DNA of 64,000 bases from Nitrobium sp046350935 (GCA_046350935.1 JAXLZK010000016.1:1-64000), one strand, 5' to 3'. Shown: positions 25,720 to 35,213, numbered from the stretch's first letter. Notes: generated from the letters alone by a model not told the origin. Numbers and translations are program-made.

Positions 25720-26505
25720 ATGATCCGGCCCCATGTGCATGTCCCTTATGACAAGATAGGGGAGCATCTCTCGTTTATCATCGAAAACAGGCTGAACCTG
25801 GAGATTTATTTCAGCGCATCCAGCCTCGATACGCTGGCGGAATCCTCCCTGCTTCGCCTCGAAGAGGCGCTCTCCTATGGCCCTTCCCTCTCCTTTCATG
25901 CGCCCTTTATGGACCTGTCCCCTGCCGCCCTCGACGCGAGGATCAGGAAAGCGACCCTCGAACGCTTCCACCAGGTCCTCGATATCGCCGAAGTCCTGCG
26001 CCCCAGGAGCATCGTATTTCATTCAGGGTATGAGAAGTGGAAGTACGCCTTCAATACGGCCCTCTGGATCGAAAAGAGCTTGGAAACCTGGGTGCCCCTC
26101 AACGAAAGAGCACGGGAAAGAGGCGTGAAAATCGCGATCGAGAATATTTTTGAAGACGAGCCTTCGAATCTCAGAATGCTGATGGAGGAAATGAAATCCG
26201 AGAACTTCGGTGTCTGCTTCGATGTAGGGCATTGCAATCTCTTTTCGGCGCTGCCGCTTACAGCCTGGGTCGATGAGCTGAGACCCTACCTGTTCGAGCT
26301 CCATCTGCACGACAACGACAAGACCGCAGACCAGCATCTCCCGCCCGGCGAGGGGAGCGTCGATTTCTCCGCCCTCTTCTCCGCAGTACAGGGCAGCGAC
26401 TGTATCTACACCATCGAGGCGCATACCCGCGAACGGGTGATGAAAAGCCTGAAAAGGCTTGAAGAATACCGCGCCTTACTCCCCGGCAACGACCAGAGAG
26501 CCTGA
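25720..26505 (+). CDS. AP-endonuclease-2/xylose-isomerase-like TIM-barrel protein
   Basis: A 261-residue TIM barrel of the AP_endonuc_2 superfamily: SLSFHAPFMDLSP, IVFHSGYEKWKYA, IAIENIFEDEPSN, CFDVGHCNLFSA, FELHLHDND and the final Glu in YTIEAHT provide the His/Glu/Asp metal site at barrel-strand ends. Members include sugar isomerases/epimerases and endonuclease IV; this one is shorter than Nfo and is probably a sugar-phosphate or cyclitol isomerase, substrate unknown. Fourteen bases after the FmdB-like gene, without a clear ribosome site. Its last 30 bases overlap the convergent methyltransferase gene. Confidence 0.85.
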   Translation: MIRPHVHVPYDKIGEHLSFIIENRLNLEIYFSASSLDTLAESSLLRLEEALSYGPSLSFHAPFMDLSPAALDARIRKATLERFHQVLDIAEVLRPRSIVFHSGYEKWKYAFNTALWIEKSLETWVPLNERARERGVKIAIENIFEDEPSNLRMLMEEMKSENFGVCFDVGHCNLFSALPLTAWVDELRPYLFELHLHDNDKTADQHLPPGEGSVDFSALFSAVQGSDCIYTIEAHTRERVMKSLKRLEEYRALLPGNDQRA

Positions 26506-27339
26506 CAGCGCTTCGAGCGGGTCGCCCGGCCGGTAGGAGAAGCGCACCTTTGCCCTTTCCCCGGGATGCACGTCGAAAGGCGCTTCCAGGGGGAATACGA
26601 GATACTGGCTGAACCAGTCGATGGTGCCGCTTTTCTCCGTCACTACCGCAAGGACATTCTTGGTGATGAAGCGGAGCGCATTCAGCGAGCCCGCTTCAGC
26701 TATTGTCAGCATCCCCTCCCAGTCGCACTGCTCAGGCAGGTCTTCGCTATAGGAGAAGATCTGGTAGGGCACCGGCTCTCCGAGACCTTTCGTATCGTTC
26801 TGCACGGAGTAAGGGTGCTGGAAAAGGGGCACGGGAGCGCGGAAGCCTGAGAAGTCGAAAGACTGCTGCACCGGCTGCACCGCCTGAATGGCCGCTTCCG
26901 GAATAAAGAGGGGAAGCGGGTCCCCGAACTTTTCCCGGTATCTCTTTTTGAAAGACGAGAGCACCGGAAGCTGCTTCTCCCGCAGCATCCCCACATGGAT
27001 CATTTCGCAGATAACCACTTCCACCGGCTCGGGGGGAAGATAGTCGAAAGCGTCCGCCTCGACCACCTCTATCCGCTCGGCACCGGGATTGAGGGCCAAA
27101 ATTCTTCGGGCCTCCCGGACCAGTGCGGGATTCCTCTCCACGCTCCAGACCTTCGAGGCCTTCCGGGCGGCAAAAAAGGAGAGGACCCCTGTCCCCGCCC
27201 CCAGTTCAAGGACGCGGGCCCCGGGACGCACCAGTGTGTGGATCGCCTCCTTGAAGCCCGTCAGCCGCGGTGAATCGCTCAGCATGTTGTAGTGGTAGTG
27301 CAAAGGAATGAACTGGCCGAGCAAAGCGCTCTCCTCCAT
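26476..27339 (-). CDS. PRMT-like class I SAM-dependent methyltransferase
   Basis: A 287-residue methyltransferase. HYHYNMLSDSPRLTGFKEAI resembles the start of protein-arginine methyltransferase cores, the SAM loop is VLELGAGTGVLSFFAARKA with acidic SVERNP, and CEMIHVGMLREKQLPVLSSF sits where PRMTs have their double-Glu loop. The C-terminal half is beta-rich, as in the PRMT barrel. A protein-arginine substrate is therefore possible but unproven in bacteria. ATG has GGAGG upstream. It follows a MidA-type gene by 35 bases, suggesting a shared transcript and perhaps two protein methylation activities. Confidence 0.75.
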   Translation of the reverse strand: MEESALLGQFIPLHYHYNMLSDSPRLTGFKEAIHTLVRPGARVLELGAGTGVLSFFAARKASKVWSVERNPALVREARRILALNPGAERIEVVEADAFDYLPPEPVEVVICEMIHVGMLREKQLPVLSSFKKRYREKFGDPLPLFIPEAAIQAVQPVQQSFDFSGFRAPVPLFQHPYSVQNDTKGLGEPVPYQIFSYSEDLPEQCDWEGMLTIAEAGSLNALRFITKNVLAVVTEKSGTIDWFSQYLVFPLEAPFDVHPGERAKVRFSYRPGDPLEALSGSLVVAGE

Positions 27340-27374
27340 GGTTTCCCCTCCGCGCAGCGTTTTCCGGCAGCGAG

Positions 27375-28487
27375 CTACACTCTTTTCGCCTGGTTCCTCA
27401 GGCTGAACCCCCTCAGCGAGGGAGTGCCGGTCCCTCGGTATTGTACCATCACCTGGTGGGATTCTCCCATCCCCTGGGGAAAAATCAGCCCCTTGATCTT
27501 CGCCAGTTCAAAAGGATCGGGTGTTTCGCCGTATCTCCCGCGGATCATTTCGTCGATTCCGAGGGCCACAAGGTAGGCGCCCTGCGGGCAATAGCCCCCC
27601 ACGGAGATCCCCTCTTCAGCTCCCCATCTTTTCAGGGAAGAGAAGTTCACATGCGCGGTCATGTCCTGCTCCCCGATATGGCGGTAGGGGTTCTCGTTGA
27701 TCTGGTGCCGGTAATAGCAAAGCAGGGTCCCCCTGCTCCTGTCCTCGCTGTAATACTCCTCAGCAGTATACCCGTAATCGATTGTCAGGAGAAAGCCGCT
27801 CCGGAGATGCGCGCTTATTTCGTGCAGCCACTCCCGTATCCGCAGGTTGACCTCGGTCCGGTACCCGCGGGGAAGATGAGGCGCAAACTCCCTGCAGTAC
27901 TCAGCGGTCTCCTCCCGCGCCGGTCTTCCCGCTTCGACAAAAGCGTCATCCTTCACGTCAACGAAGATCTCGATCAGTTCGTCCGTCATCTCTACAAGGC
28001 GGACGGGAAAGGCGTCCAGGAGCTCATTGGAGAGGAAGCAGCCGGTCACCCCGCCCACCTCCCGCAGAGCGTGGAACCATCGGACCTCAGCTCCCGATCC
28101 GGCAAGGAGCTGCTGTTGCCGCTCCCTCATCGCCGGATTCATTTCGACGATGGAGTAATCGATATGCCGAAAGATATCCCTCTCCCTCAAAGAATCGAGC
28201 ATATCCCTGGCAAGATATCCCATTCCCGCACCCATCTCCACGATCCTGAACCGTTCCGGCCGCTGCAGCAGATCCCACATCTCTTCCATCTGCCTGCCGA
28301 GCATGGCTCCGAACAGGGGGTGCAGGTGGGGGCTGGTGTAAAAGTCCCCTTCCTTTCCGATCCTCGTCGCCTCTTTCGTATAGTAGCCGAGGCCGGGGTA
28401 ATAGAGGGCCATCTCCATAAAAGTCTCGAAGGAGACAGGCCCTTCTTTCCTGATCTTTTCGACGATTTTTTCCTGCAGGATCGACAT
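27375..28487 (-). CDS. MidA/NDUFAF7-family SAM-dependent methyltransferase
   Basis: A 370-residue member of the COG1565 family: FETFMEMALYYPGLGYYTK near the N-terminus, GDFYTSPHLHPLFGAMLG, the SAM motif IVEMGAGMGYLARDML, and ELLDAFPV and TIDYGYTAEEYYS later. The mitochondrial member NDUFAF7 methylates an arginine of complex I; bacterial roles are not established. The start ATG lacks a good ribosome site; it begins 46 bases after nadA in the same direction, so it is likely an operon member. Confidence 0.9.
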   Translation of the reverse strand: MSILQEKIVEKIRKEGPVSFETFMEMALYYPGLGYYTKEATRIGKEGDFYTSPHLHPLFGAMLGRQMEEMWDLLQRPERFRIVEMGAGMGYLARDMLDSLRERDIFRHIDYSIVEMNPAMRERQQQLLAGSGAEVRWFHALREVGGVTGCFLSNELLDAFPVRLVEMTDELIEIFVDVKDDAFVEAGRPAREETAEYCREFAPHLPRGYRTEVNLRIREWLHEISAHLRSGFLLTIDYGYTAEEYYSEDRSRGTLLCYYRHQINENPYRHIGEQDMTAHVNFSSLKRWGAEEGISVGGYCPQGAYLVALGIDEMIRGRYGETPDPFELAKIKGLIFPQGMGESHQVMVQYRGTGTPSLRGFSLRNQAKRV

Positions 28488-28533
28488 TGCTTATTTGGTA
28501 AGGGGAGGCATCGCTGCCCAAGCCGGCGCCCGG

Positions 28534-29514
28534 CTACTGGATGGCGAGCATTCTGTCCAGCGTCCTTTTTGCGGGGACTCGTATCTCCTCGGGGACTTTG
28601 ATGCAATTTTTCATCTCTTTGAGAGCGTGATATACGCTGTTCAGGGTGGTTTTTTTCATGTTGGGACAGATCATGTCCTTCCTGAGGGGATGGAAGGTCT
28701 TTCCGGGACTCTCTTTCTTCAGGCGGTGCAGGAGACCCAGTTCCGTCCCCACGATAAATTCCTGCGCATCCGACGAACGGGCGAACCGGAGCATGCCCGA
28801 GGTGCTCGTCACGTGGTCGGCGAGCTCGAGGACCTCCAACCTGCATTCGGGATGCGCCATCAGAACGGCACGGGGGTGCGCTTCCCGCGCCCGGAGCACA
28901 TCCTCCCTGCGTATCCTGTCATGCACATGGCAGAACCCGTCCCAGGCAATGATCTGCTTTTTCGTATTCTTTGCCGCCCAGAGCGAGAGGTTCCTGTCGG
29001 GGATGCAGATCACCCGCTCGTCGGGGAGCGACTCGACGACTTTCACCACATTGGCGGAGGTGCAGCAGATGTCGCTTTCGGCTTTTACGGCGGCGGTGGT
29101 ATTGACGTAGGCCACGACGGGCACACCGGGATACTGCGCCTTGATATCCCTCAGGGTGAACTCATGGGGAAATACGAAAGTAGGCTGCTCTTCGTACCCG
29201 GGAAAAGTCTTCCATACCTTTCTCGGCTCGCTCACCTCGATCATTTCCGCCATGGGACAGGTCGCATCCAGCTCCGGAAGGAGCACTGTCTTGTGCGGCG
29301 AAAGAATTGATGCGCTTTCCGCCATGAAATGGACTCCACAGAAAACGATGACATCGCACTCCATGGCAGCGGCATTCCGGGACAATTCGAGGGAATCCCC
29401 CACAAAATCGGCGATATCCTGCACTTCGTCGCGCTGGTAATTATGGGAAAGGATAACAGCGTTTCTCTCTTTTTTCAGTTTCAGTATTTCGCTGCGCAGA
29501 TCTCTGCTCTCCAT
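28534..29514 (-). CDS. nadA: Quinolinate synthase
   Basis: [4Fe-4S] enzyme making quinolinate from iminoaspartate and dihydroxyacetone phosphate for NAD. The 326-residue product has ILSHNYQRDEVQDIADFVGDS, VFCGVHFMAESA, ATCPMAEMI, CTSANVVKV and HPECRLEV, which supply the conserved Cys ligands and His residues of NadA. ATG at 29512-29514 with TAAGG just upstream is chosen; a GTG two codons earlier overlaps the stop of the transglycosylase gene as GTGA. nadB and nadC are not in the window. Confidence 0.96.
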   Translation of the reverse strand: MESRDLRSEILKLKKERNAVILSHNYQRDEVQDIADFVGDSLELSRNAAAMECDVIVFCGVHFMAESASILSPHKTVLLPELDATCPMAEMIEVSEPRKVWKTFPGYEEQPTFVFPHEFTLRDIKAQYPGVPVVAYVNTTAAVKAESDICCTSANVVKVVESLPDERVICIPDRNLSLWAAKNTKKQIIAWDGFCHVHDRIRREDVLRAREAHPRAVLMAHPECRLEVLELADHVTSTSGMLRFARSSDAQEFIVGTELGLLHRLKKESPGKTFHPLRKDMICPNMKKTTLNSVYHALKEMKNCIKVPEEIRVPAKRTLDRMLAIQ

Positions 29515-29516
29515 GG

Positions 29517-30266
29517 TCACCTTACTGCCTTATTTTCAGAATAGGAGCCGGCAAGATAGGAATTCGTAAAGAGAATGGTGCCGTCCTCCTGAATCAGCTT
29601 TCTTATTTTCGTCACTGATTTCCGTATCTCTCCGGTGCTTATTCTTGCTACTTCGGGGTTGTTTCCCGAATAGTGGGCAATGACTTTCTTCACGTAGGCG
29701 ATGGTTTCGGGGATGGACGGAACGGAATAACTCCTCTCCACCCGCTTCGGCCCGGCGTTATAGGCAGCCAGGGCAAGGGGCAGATCGCCGCTGAACTTTT
29801 CGAGCAGCATCTTGAGGTACCGGGTGCCTCCGTCTATATTTTCCACGGGGTCGAAGGGGTTCAACACCCCGAGAAGAGATGCCGTTCCCGGCATCAACTG
29901 CATGAGCCCCAGGGCACCCTTGGGGGAGACCGCCAGGGGGTTCCAGTTGGACTCCGCCCTGATGACCGCCTTCACCAGCCCGGCATCAACGTCATGCTGC
30001 CGTGCTTTTTCCTCAACAATGGAGTGAATTTCCTCCCTGCTTACGGCGGAAACAGTTTCAGGAGGAACGGCGAAGGAATTCTTTCCTCTCCTCTCCCTGC
30101 GCGGCTCGGCTGCCGCTTTCTTTTCCCTGATAAACACCTTGCCGTTCTTGCCCGGGGCGGTGTTGGTGAAAAAGACGGTCCCGTCTTCTCCTACCGTTTG
30201 GTAGATATCTGCGTTGGAGACGGTCCCGGAAAACAGGAGAAGCGCTATGGTAAGTAGCAGTATCAT
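29517..30266 (-). CDS. Periplasmic lytic transglycosylase with DUF4124-like N-terminus
   Basis: Peptidoglycan-cleaving enzyme of the Slt/MltC catalytic family, 249 residues. Signal peptide about 1-19; then a short repeat-type segment DIYQTVGEDGTVFFTNTAPG (DUF4124-like), echoed at the C-terminus by LIQEDGTILFTNSYLAG; in between is the SLT domain with catalytic Glu in AVIRAESNWNPLAVS, GALGLMQLMPGTA and LALAAYNAGP. ATG lies directly behind GAGGG. The stop region overlaps the nadA start, so the genes are coupled. Confidence 0.93.
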   Translation of the reverse strand: MILLLTIALLLFSGTVSNADIYQTVGEDGTVFFTNTAPGKNGKVFIREKKAAAEPRRERRGKNSFAVPPETVSAVSREEIHSIVEEKARQHDVDAGLVKAVIRAESNWNPLAVSPKGALGLMQLMPGTASLLGVLNPFDPVENIDGGTRYLKMLLEKFSGDLPLALAAYNAGPKRVERSYSVPSIPETIAYVKKVIAHYSGNNPEVARISTGEIRKSVTKIRKLIQEDGTILFTNSYLAGSYSENKAVR

Positions 30267-30356
30267 TCCCTCAAATCATACCACGCCCCTTTCCCGTTGT
30301 TCAAGCCTTTGCAGGCGGAAACGGGCGCGAATCCTTTGATTTCGGAGGCCGCCGGC

Positions 30357-30926
30357 TCATCCCCTCGGCTTGGCAAGGATCTCGAGAACTTTCAGGTCGA
30401 GGAACCTCTTCGAGGCTGCGGAGCGCACCACCAGCACCGTATCGGCCCCCCGCCCGGTGCCCGCCACCGTAAGGATTTCCTCGCCCTCGGGGATGAGTCC
30501 TGCATCCACCGCCATCATGGCCATCTCGCAGCAGACCTTTGCGCCTTCTCCGATTATCCTCAGGGACTGCGCTACGACGAGGGTAGGATAGAGGCCGTTG
30601 AATTTAGCGGCAAAAGCCGTTTCCAGGGAGTGGGTGATCAGGGTGCCGGTATACACCTTTGCGCCGGACTCTTCGATGCTCCTGCGCACCCCGGGGGTCA
30701 TTTCGTGGGTGTTCGCCGCCTTAAAACCGGCGGAATGGGTCACGACGACGATGTTGAGGCCTGCGTCTCTCAAGGCGCCTGAGAAAAGCGCTCCCGTATC
30801 TCCCTCGGTCGAGGCGACCACGAGGTGCTTCCAGCAACCGCTCCTGACCGCCTCCTTCACTATCTCCAGGCATGCTCGGGAATTCTCCTTGCCCGGCCTC
30901 TCGAAATAAACAATTTTCTTTTCCAT
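30357..30926 (-). CDS. Pyruvate-kinase C-terminal-domain-like protein
   Basis: A 189-residue stand-alone protein resembling the alpha/beta C-terminal domain of pyruvate kinase (PK_C fold): RPGKENSRACLEIVKEAV, HLVVASTEGDTGALFSGALRD, IVVVTHSAGFK and the end VAGTGRGADTVLVVRSAAS. No kinase barrel is present. Such free domains occur in archaea and anaerobic bacteria; the ligand is unknown. ATG follows AAAGGAGG. It precedes the lytic transglycosylase by 90 bases in the same direction. Confidence 0.8.
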   Translation of the reverse strand: MEKKIVYFERPGKENSRACLEIVKEAVRSGCWKHLVVASTEGDTGALFSGALRDAGLNIVVVTHSAGFKAANTHEMTPGVRRSIEESGAKVYTGTLITHSLETAFAAKFNGLYPTLVVAQSLRIIGEGAKVCCEMAMMAVDAGLIPEGEEILTVAGTGRGADTVLVVRSAASKRFLDLKVLEILAKPRG

Positions 30927-31012
30927 GCGCGCCTCCTTTGCTCTCCGCGTCTTGCTGTGCTCTCCGCGGCAGGCTGAAAAATGATTATAATAAAGGGAAA
31001 GCAGGATTATAA

Positions 31013-32152
31013 ATGACGGAAAGCCTTTATATCCATATTCCCTTCTGTCTCAAAAAGTGCATCTATTGCGACTTCTACTCCCTGCCTCTTTCCGCCGGCC
31101 CCCTTGCCGCTCCGGACAGGGCAGGGTACGTCGAGGCGCTCTGCACGGAGATGGCGTTGCGGAAGGGAACTGCGCGGAATCTCAGGACAATCTTCATCGG
31201 CGGGGGGACCCCTACTCTCCTGTCCGCTGCGGAAGCGGCAAGGATTCTGGATACCGCTGCCGGAATCTTTTCCCTTCGTCCCGATGCCGAAATCACCATC
31301 GAGGCAAATCCGGGCACCCTCGATGCGAAAAAAGCCTCGGAGCTGCGGACCGTCGGCGTCAATAGAGTGAGCATGGGGGTTCAGTCCTTCGTCGATGAGG
31401 AGCTCTCCCTCCTCGGCAGGGCCCATTCCGCCCGTGACGGCATCGCAGCCGTAGAAGCGGCGCGGCAGGCCGGCTTCGGAAATCTCTCCCTCGACTTGAT
31501 GTACGCACTTCCGGGGCAAAAGATGGGCTCGTGGGAGTATTCCCTCGAAAGGGCGGTCGAGCTGGCCCCCGAGCACCTCTCCACCTACGAGCTTACGCCA
31601 GAAGAGGGCACTCCCCTTGCCCGCGCCCTCGGGGAGGGGCGTCATACCCTCCCCCCTGAAGAGACCGTCAGCGCCATGTACTACCGGGGAATCGACCTGC
31701 TCGCAGAAAGAGGATACGCGCAGTACGAAATCTCCAATTTTGCAAAGCCGGGACGCGCCTGCACGCATAACCTGACCTACTGGCGCAGGGAGGAATATCT
31801 CGGCGTCGGGGCTGCAGCGCACTCCTTCCTGAACGAAAAGAGGAGCGCCAATTTCCGCGATCTGAGGCTCTATGGAGAAGCGGTCGGCAGAGGCATCCTG
31901 CCGGTGGAGGAAGAAATCCTGATAAACGGGGCCGAAGCGCTGAAGGAGACGCTGTTCCTCGGGCTGCGGATGACCGAAGAAGGGCTTGACCTGGAAAGCT
32001 CGCCCCTGCGCGGACTGTTGGAAAACAGCAGGACCGTTGAGGAGTGCCTCCGCCGCGGTCTCCTCGAACGGAAAGGCTCCCGCCTGCGCCTCGGCAGGCG
32101 GGGCCTCGTCCTGAGCAGCGAGATCATGGTAAAAATCCTCAACGAGGTATAG
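31013..32152 (+). CDS. hemW: Radical-SAM haem chaperone HemW-like protein
   Basis: A 379-residue radical-SAM protein of the HemN/HemW family. The cluster motif is PFCLKKCIYCDFYS (CxxxCxxC), and GGGTPTLLS, RVSMGVQSF, DLMYALPGQ and THNLTYWRREEYLGVGAAAHS follow. The extra HemN-type N-terminal segment is absent, which fits HemW, a haem-trafficking protein, rather than the oxygen-independent coproporphyrinogen oxidase. ATG has CAGGA six bases upstream, and a TATAAT lies at 30986-30991. Its stop codon directly abuts the stop of the convergent Deg protease gene with no base between. Confidence 0.92.
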   Translation: MTESLYIHIPFCLKKCIYCDFYSLPLSAGPLAAPDRAGYVEALCTEMALRKGTARNLRTIFIGGGTPTLLSAAEAARILDTAAGIFSLRPDAEITIEANPGTLDAKKASELRTVGVNRVSMGVQSFVDEELSLLGRAHSARDGIAAVEAARQAGFGNLSLDLMYALPGQKMGSWEYSLERAVELAPEHLSTYELTPEEGTPLARALGEGRHTLPPEETVSAMYYRGIDLLAERGYAQYEISNFAKPGRACTHNLTYWRREEYLGVGAAAHSFLNEKRSANFRDLRLYGEAVGRGILPVEEEILINGAEALKETLFLGLRMTEEGLDLESSPLRGLLENSRTVEECLRRGLLERKGSRLRLGRRGLVLSSEIMVKILNEV

Positions 32153-33607
32153 CTATCTCCCCCCCGCCGGAATGGAGATATATTGCTTCACGCCGCCCCG
32201 GATGATCAGCAGAAGAACGCCCTGCTCCTGCTCGACGGCGGAAGCGGCGGCGTAGTATTCCTTAGCCGAGGTCACCGGCTTCCTGTTCAGTTCGAGGATG
32301 ATGTCGCCCTTGTTCAGGATGCCGAGGGCCGGACTGTCCTCCCCGATAGAGTTTACCAGCACTCCCCGCGTCTTCCCCTGCATATTCAGCTTCTGGAGCT
32401 GCTCCTCGGTGAGGTCCTGCACGGACACTCCCCGCAGCGCGTTGCTGAATTCCGCACTCGACACGACTTTCGGCTCGATAGGCAGCTCGCCGGTGGTAAC
32501 CGTCACCAGCTCCGTCTTCCCGTTGCGGACCACCTTTATCTGCACTTCCCGCCCCGGCTTCGTAGCGGCCACCATGTTCTTGAAGTGGAAGGGATCGGCG
32601 ATTTTTTTCCCGTCGAACTCCACCACCACGTCTCCCCTCTGCAGGCCTCCCTTCTCAGCCGGTCCTCCCTCATTGATATCGACCAGCAGCACGCCGCTCT
32701 CGTCTTTCAGCCTGAACTGCTTCGCAAGCTCCGGGGTCAGGGGCTGGATTTGCACGCCCAGCCATCCGCGCACCACCTTGCCCTGGCTGATGATGCTCTC
32801 CATGATGTTCTTGACCATGTTCACCGGTATCGCGAAGCCTATCCCCTGATAGCCGCCGCTCGTACTGAAAATGGCGGTATTGATCCCGATCAGCTCGCCG
32901 CGGGTATTGACCAGCGCTCCCCCGGAATTGCCGGGATTGATAGCGGCATCCGTCTGGATAAAGTCCTCGTAATCGGTGATCCCGATCCCCGCCCGTCCGA
33001 GTCCGCTGATGATGCCCATGGTGATCGTGTGGCTCAGACCGAAAGAGTTCCCGACGGCGATCACCATCTCTCCCACTTTAAGGGTATCCGAATTGCCCAT
33101 GACGAGGGTGGGAAGGTTCTTCTCGGAAATCTTGATGACGGCCACGTCGGTTTTCGAGTCGATGCCGATCACTTTCCCCTTGAACTCCCTGTTATCGGAC
33201 AACTTAACGAGGATATCGTCAGCGCCCTCGATTACGTGGTTGTTGGTGAGGATATAGCCGTCCGGCGAGGCGATGATGCCCGAGCCGAGACTGGTCGCCT
33301 TTCTCTTCTGCGGCGCCGCCCCGTCCCCGAAGAACCGCCTGAAGTTGGGGTCGTCGAAAAGGGGGTTGCGGGGAGTCTTCACCGTCCGCGTGGTGGAGAT
33401 ATTTACCACCGCAGGCTTCACCTGCTCCGCCACCTTCGCCATCGCATCCCCCAACCGCGAGAGAATGTCAGAAGCCTCCTTGCCCGATATTTCCGCGTCT
33501 GCCGTCCCGGGGACACAAAAGGCGAGAAGAAGAGCAAGGGAGACCAGGACGCCCGAAAAAGCAAAGCGCTTCCTTGATGGTGCATACATACTGTCCGCTC
33601 CTTTCAT
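32153..33607 (-). CDS. Periplasmic serine protease, DegP/HtrA family
   Basis: Envelope quality-control protease/chaperone, 484 residues: signal peptide (about 8-34), trypsin-like domain with catalytic His in TNNHVIEGADDI, Asp in KTDVAVIKIS and Ser in NPGNSGGALVNTRG, then two PDZ domains (about 275-370 and 385-480; GWLGVQIQPLT, GVSVQDLTEEQ). Two starts are possible: ATG at 33605-33607 with AGGAGG eight bases away (used), or ATG at 33587-33589 also with AAGGAG. It lies 85 bases downstream of tilS in the same direction. Confidence 0.95.
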   Translation of the reverse strand: MKGADSMYAPSRKRFAFSGVLVSLALLLAFCVPGTADAEISGKEASDILSRLGDAMAKVAEQVKPAVVNISTTRTVKTPRNPLFDDPNFRRFFGDGAAPQKRKATSLGSGIIASPDGYILTNNHVIEGADDILVKLSDNREFKGKVIGIDSKTDVAVIKISEKNLPTLVMGNSDTLKVGEMVIAVGNSFGLSHTITMGIISGLGRAGIGITDYEDFIQTDAAINPGNSGGALVNTRGELIGINTAIFSTSGGYQGIGFAIPVNMVKNIMESIISQGKVVRGWLGVQIQPLTPELAKQFRLKDESGVLLVDINEGGPAEKGGLQRGDVVVEFDGKKIADPFHFKNMVAATKPGREVQIKVVRNGKTELVTVTTGELPIEPKVVSSAEFSNALRGVSVQDLTEEQLQKLNMQGKTRGVLVNSIGEDSPALGILNKGDIILELNRKPVTSAKEYYAAASAVEQEQGVLLLIIRGGVKQYISIPAGGR

Positions 33608-33692
33608 GCAATAAACCTCCTGTTTCAGGATGTGCCGGCAGAGTATCTTCCGCTGCGACCGGCTGCACCGCATGCAGTCTGCCCTTCACATC

Positions 33693-35084
33693 CTAGCATT
33701 TTTGCAAGGTAATTTCGCATTGTAAAACTCTTTTTGTTTCTTTGGCAACCCGGTATCTCTCGTCGGCCCGGTATCCGGCGACCCAGACGATCTCTCCGCC
33801 CTTCACCAGGAGCGGCACCGTATCCCTCTGATCGCGCGGCACTTTTTCATCAACGAAAAAGTCCTGAAGCTTCTTTCTTTTTCCGAAGCCGAGCGGGTAA
33901 AAAAGGTCTCCCGGCCTCCGTGCCCGCACCTGAAGGGGGAAACCGGCCCTTTCCGCGTCCAGAAGGACGCTCCTCCTGCCGTCCCCGTAGGCGCCTTTTC
34001 GCTCCTCCGTCAAGGGAGAGAGGGTGCAGCGGAGCACCAGGGAGGCTTCGTGCAGCACCAGGTCGCCGGGACCGTTCAGGACATATTCGCCGAGGCGTTC
34101 GGGCGTATCAGCGGTAATCAACAGTGTCGAATAGCCCTTGATGACGCGGAGAGCACGGGGGAGGTAGATTCGGTCACCCGCCTTTCCCCCCTTTATCAGC
34201 TCCGCAATCTCTTCCACATGGAGGAAGCCGACTCCCCGGAGCCCTTCGGCGGCATCGACGGCGCGGCGCAGCACCCGGCGCAGGAGCACCCTGTCCATCG
34301 CCTCCATGGGAGCGAGGAAGAGCTCGACAGCGGTATCCGTCTTCCTGCTTACCAGCTTCATCAGGGTCTTCGCGGCGAGCGCTTCGAAATACCGCTCTTC
34401 CTCCCTGAAGATGTCGGCCGTTCTCGCCAGCGTTTTCACCAGATCGGCATTGATCGAGCGGGCAGCCGGCAGGACAAGATGGCGTATTCTGTTCCTCGTG
34501 TATTTATCCTTGAGGTTCGAGGAGTCGATGACATAGCCCTGTCTCTCCGCGGCGAGGAAATCCTCTATTTCGTTCCTTTCCGCCTCGATGAGAGGCCTGA
34601 TGATGGCGTTCCGCACCGGGGGGATGCCCGAGAGGCCCGTCGGCCCCGCGCCCCTGAAGAGCCGCATCAACAGCGTCTCCGCCTGGTCATCCGCAGTGTG
34701 GCCCAGGGCGATCCTGCAGGCGCCGGCGGATGCAGCCCTCTCCTGAAGGGAGCAGTACCGAAGCTCCCGCGCCGCCTCCTGCGTGTTGACGCCCTTTTCC
34801 CGTGCGTATGTAGCCACATCGACGCTCTCTGTCGCAAAAGGCACGTCGAGCGAGGCGCAGAGCTCCGCGCAGAACCGTATCTCTCCGGGGACCTCAAGGG
34901 GGCGCAGGCAGTGATCGATGTAGACAGCCGCGAGGCGCAGGGAAAACTCGCCCCGCAGCCGATGGAGGACCGTCAGCAGGCAGACGGAATCGGGGCCTCC
35001 GGAAAGGGCGACCAGGACGAGGTCCCCCTGCGCGAGCATGCCGTATTTCCCGATGGTCTTTTTGACTTTTTCCAGGAATTCCAT
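33693..35084 (-). CDS. tilS: tRNA(Ile)-lysidine synthase
   Basis: Modifies C34 of the CAU tRNA-Ile to lysidine so that it reads AUA codons. The 463-residue protein has the N-type ATP-pyrophosphatase loop VALSGGPDSVCLL, IDHCLRP, GHTADDQAETLLMRLFRG, a middle TilS domain and a C-terminal TilS_C domain ending GGEIVWVAGYRADERYRV. Start used: ATG at 35082-35084, with GGAG 11 bases upstream; an in-frame TTG at 35102 is less likely. The gene is divergent from tRNA-Ser. Confidence 0.95.
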   Translation of the reverse strand: MEFLEKVKKTIGKYGMLAQGDLVLVALSGGPDSVCLLTVLHRLRGEFSLRLAAVYIDHCLRPLEVPGEIRFCAELCASLDVPFATESVDVATYAREKGVNTQEAARELRYCSLQERAASAGACRIALGHTADDQAETLLMRLFRGAGPTGLSGIPPVRNAIIRPLIEAERNEIEDFLAAERQGYVIDSSNLKDKYTRNRIRHLVLPAARSINADLVKTLARTADIFREEERYFEALAAKTLMKLVSRKTDTAVELFLAPMEAMDRVLLRRVLRRAVDAAEGLRGVGFLHVEEIAELIKGGKAGDRIYLPRALRVIKGYSTLLITADTPERLGEYVLNGPGDLVLHEASLVLRCTLSPLTEERKGAYGDGRRSVLLDAERAGFPLQVRARRPGDLFYPLGFGKRKKLQDFFVDEKVPRDQRDTVPLLVKGGEIVWVAGYRADERYRVAKETKRVLQCEITLQKC

Positions 35085-35213
35085 TTCCTCATTATACTCC
35101 AATTCGCTCCGCCGGTCGAAAAAAAGGTGGCCGCGGCCCTCCGCTCCCCTCCTCCCCGGCTCTGCCGAGACGGCGTGCGCAGGGCGCTCTTCTGCAAAAA
35201 AATGCGGTTGCGC

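Noticed and set aside
32183..33577. Plus-strand 464-codon frame opposite the Deg protease
   Set aside because: Antisense shadow of a protease with a complete catalytic triad.
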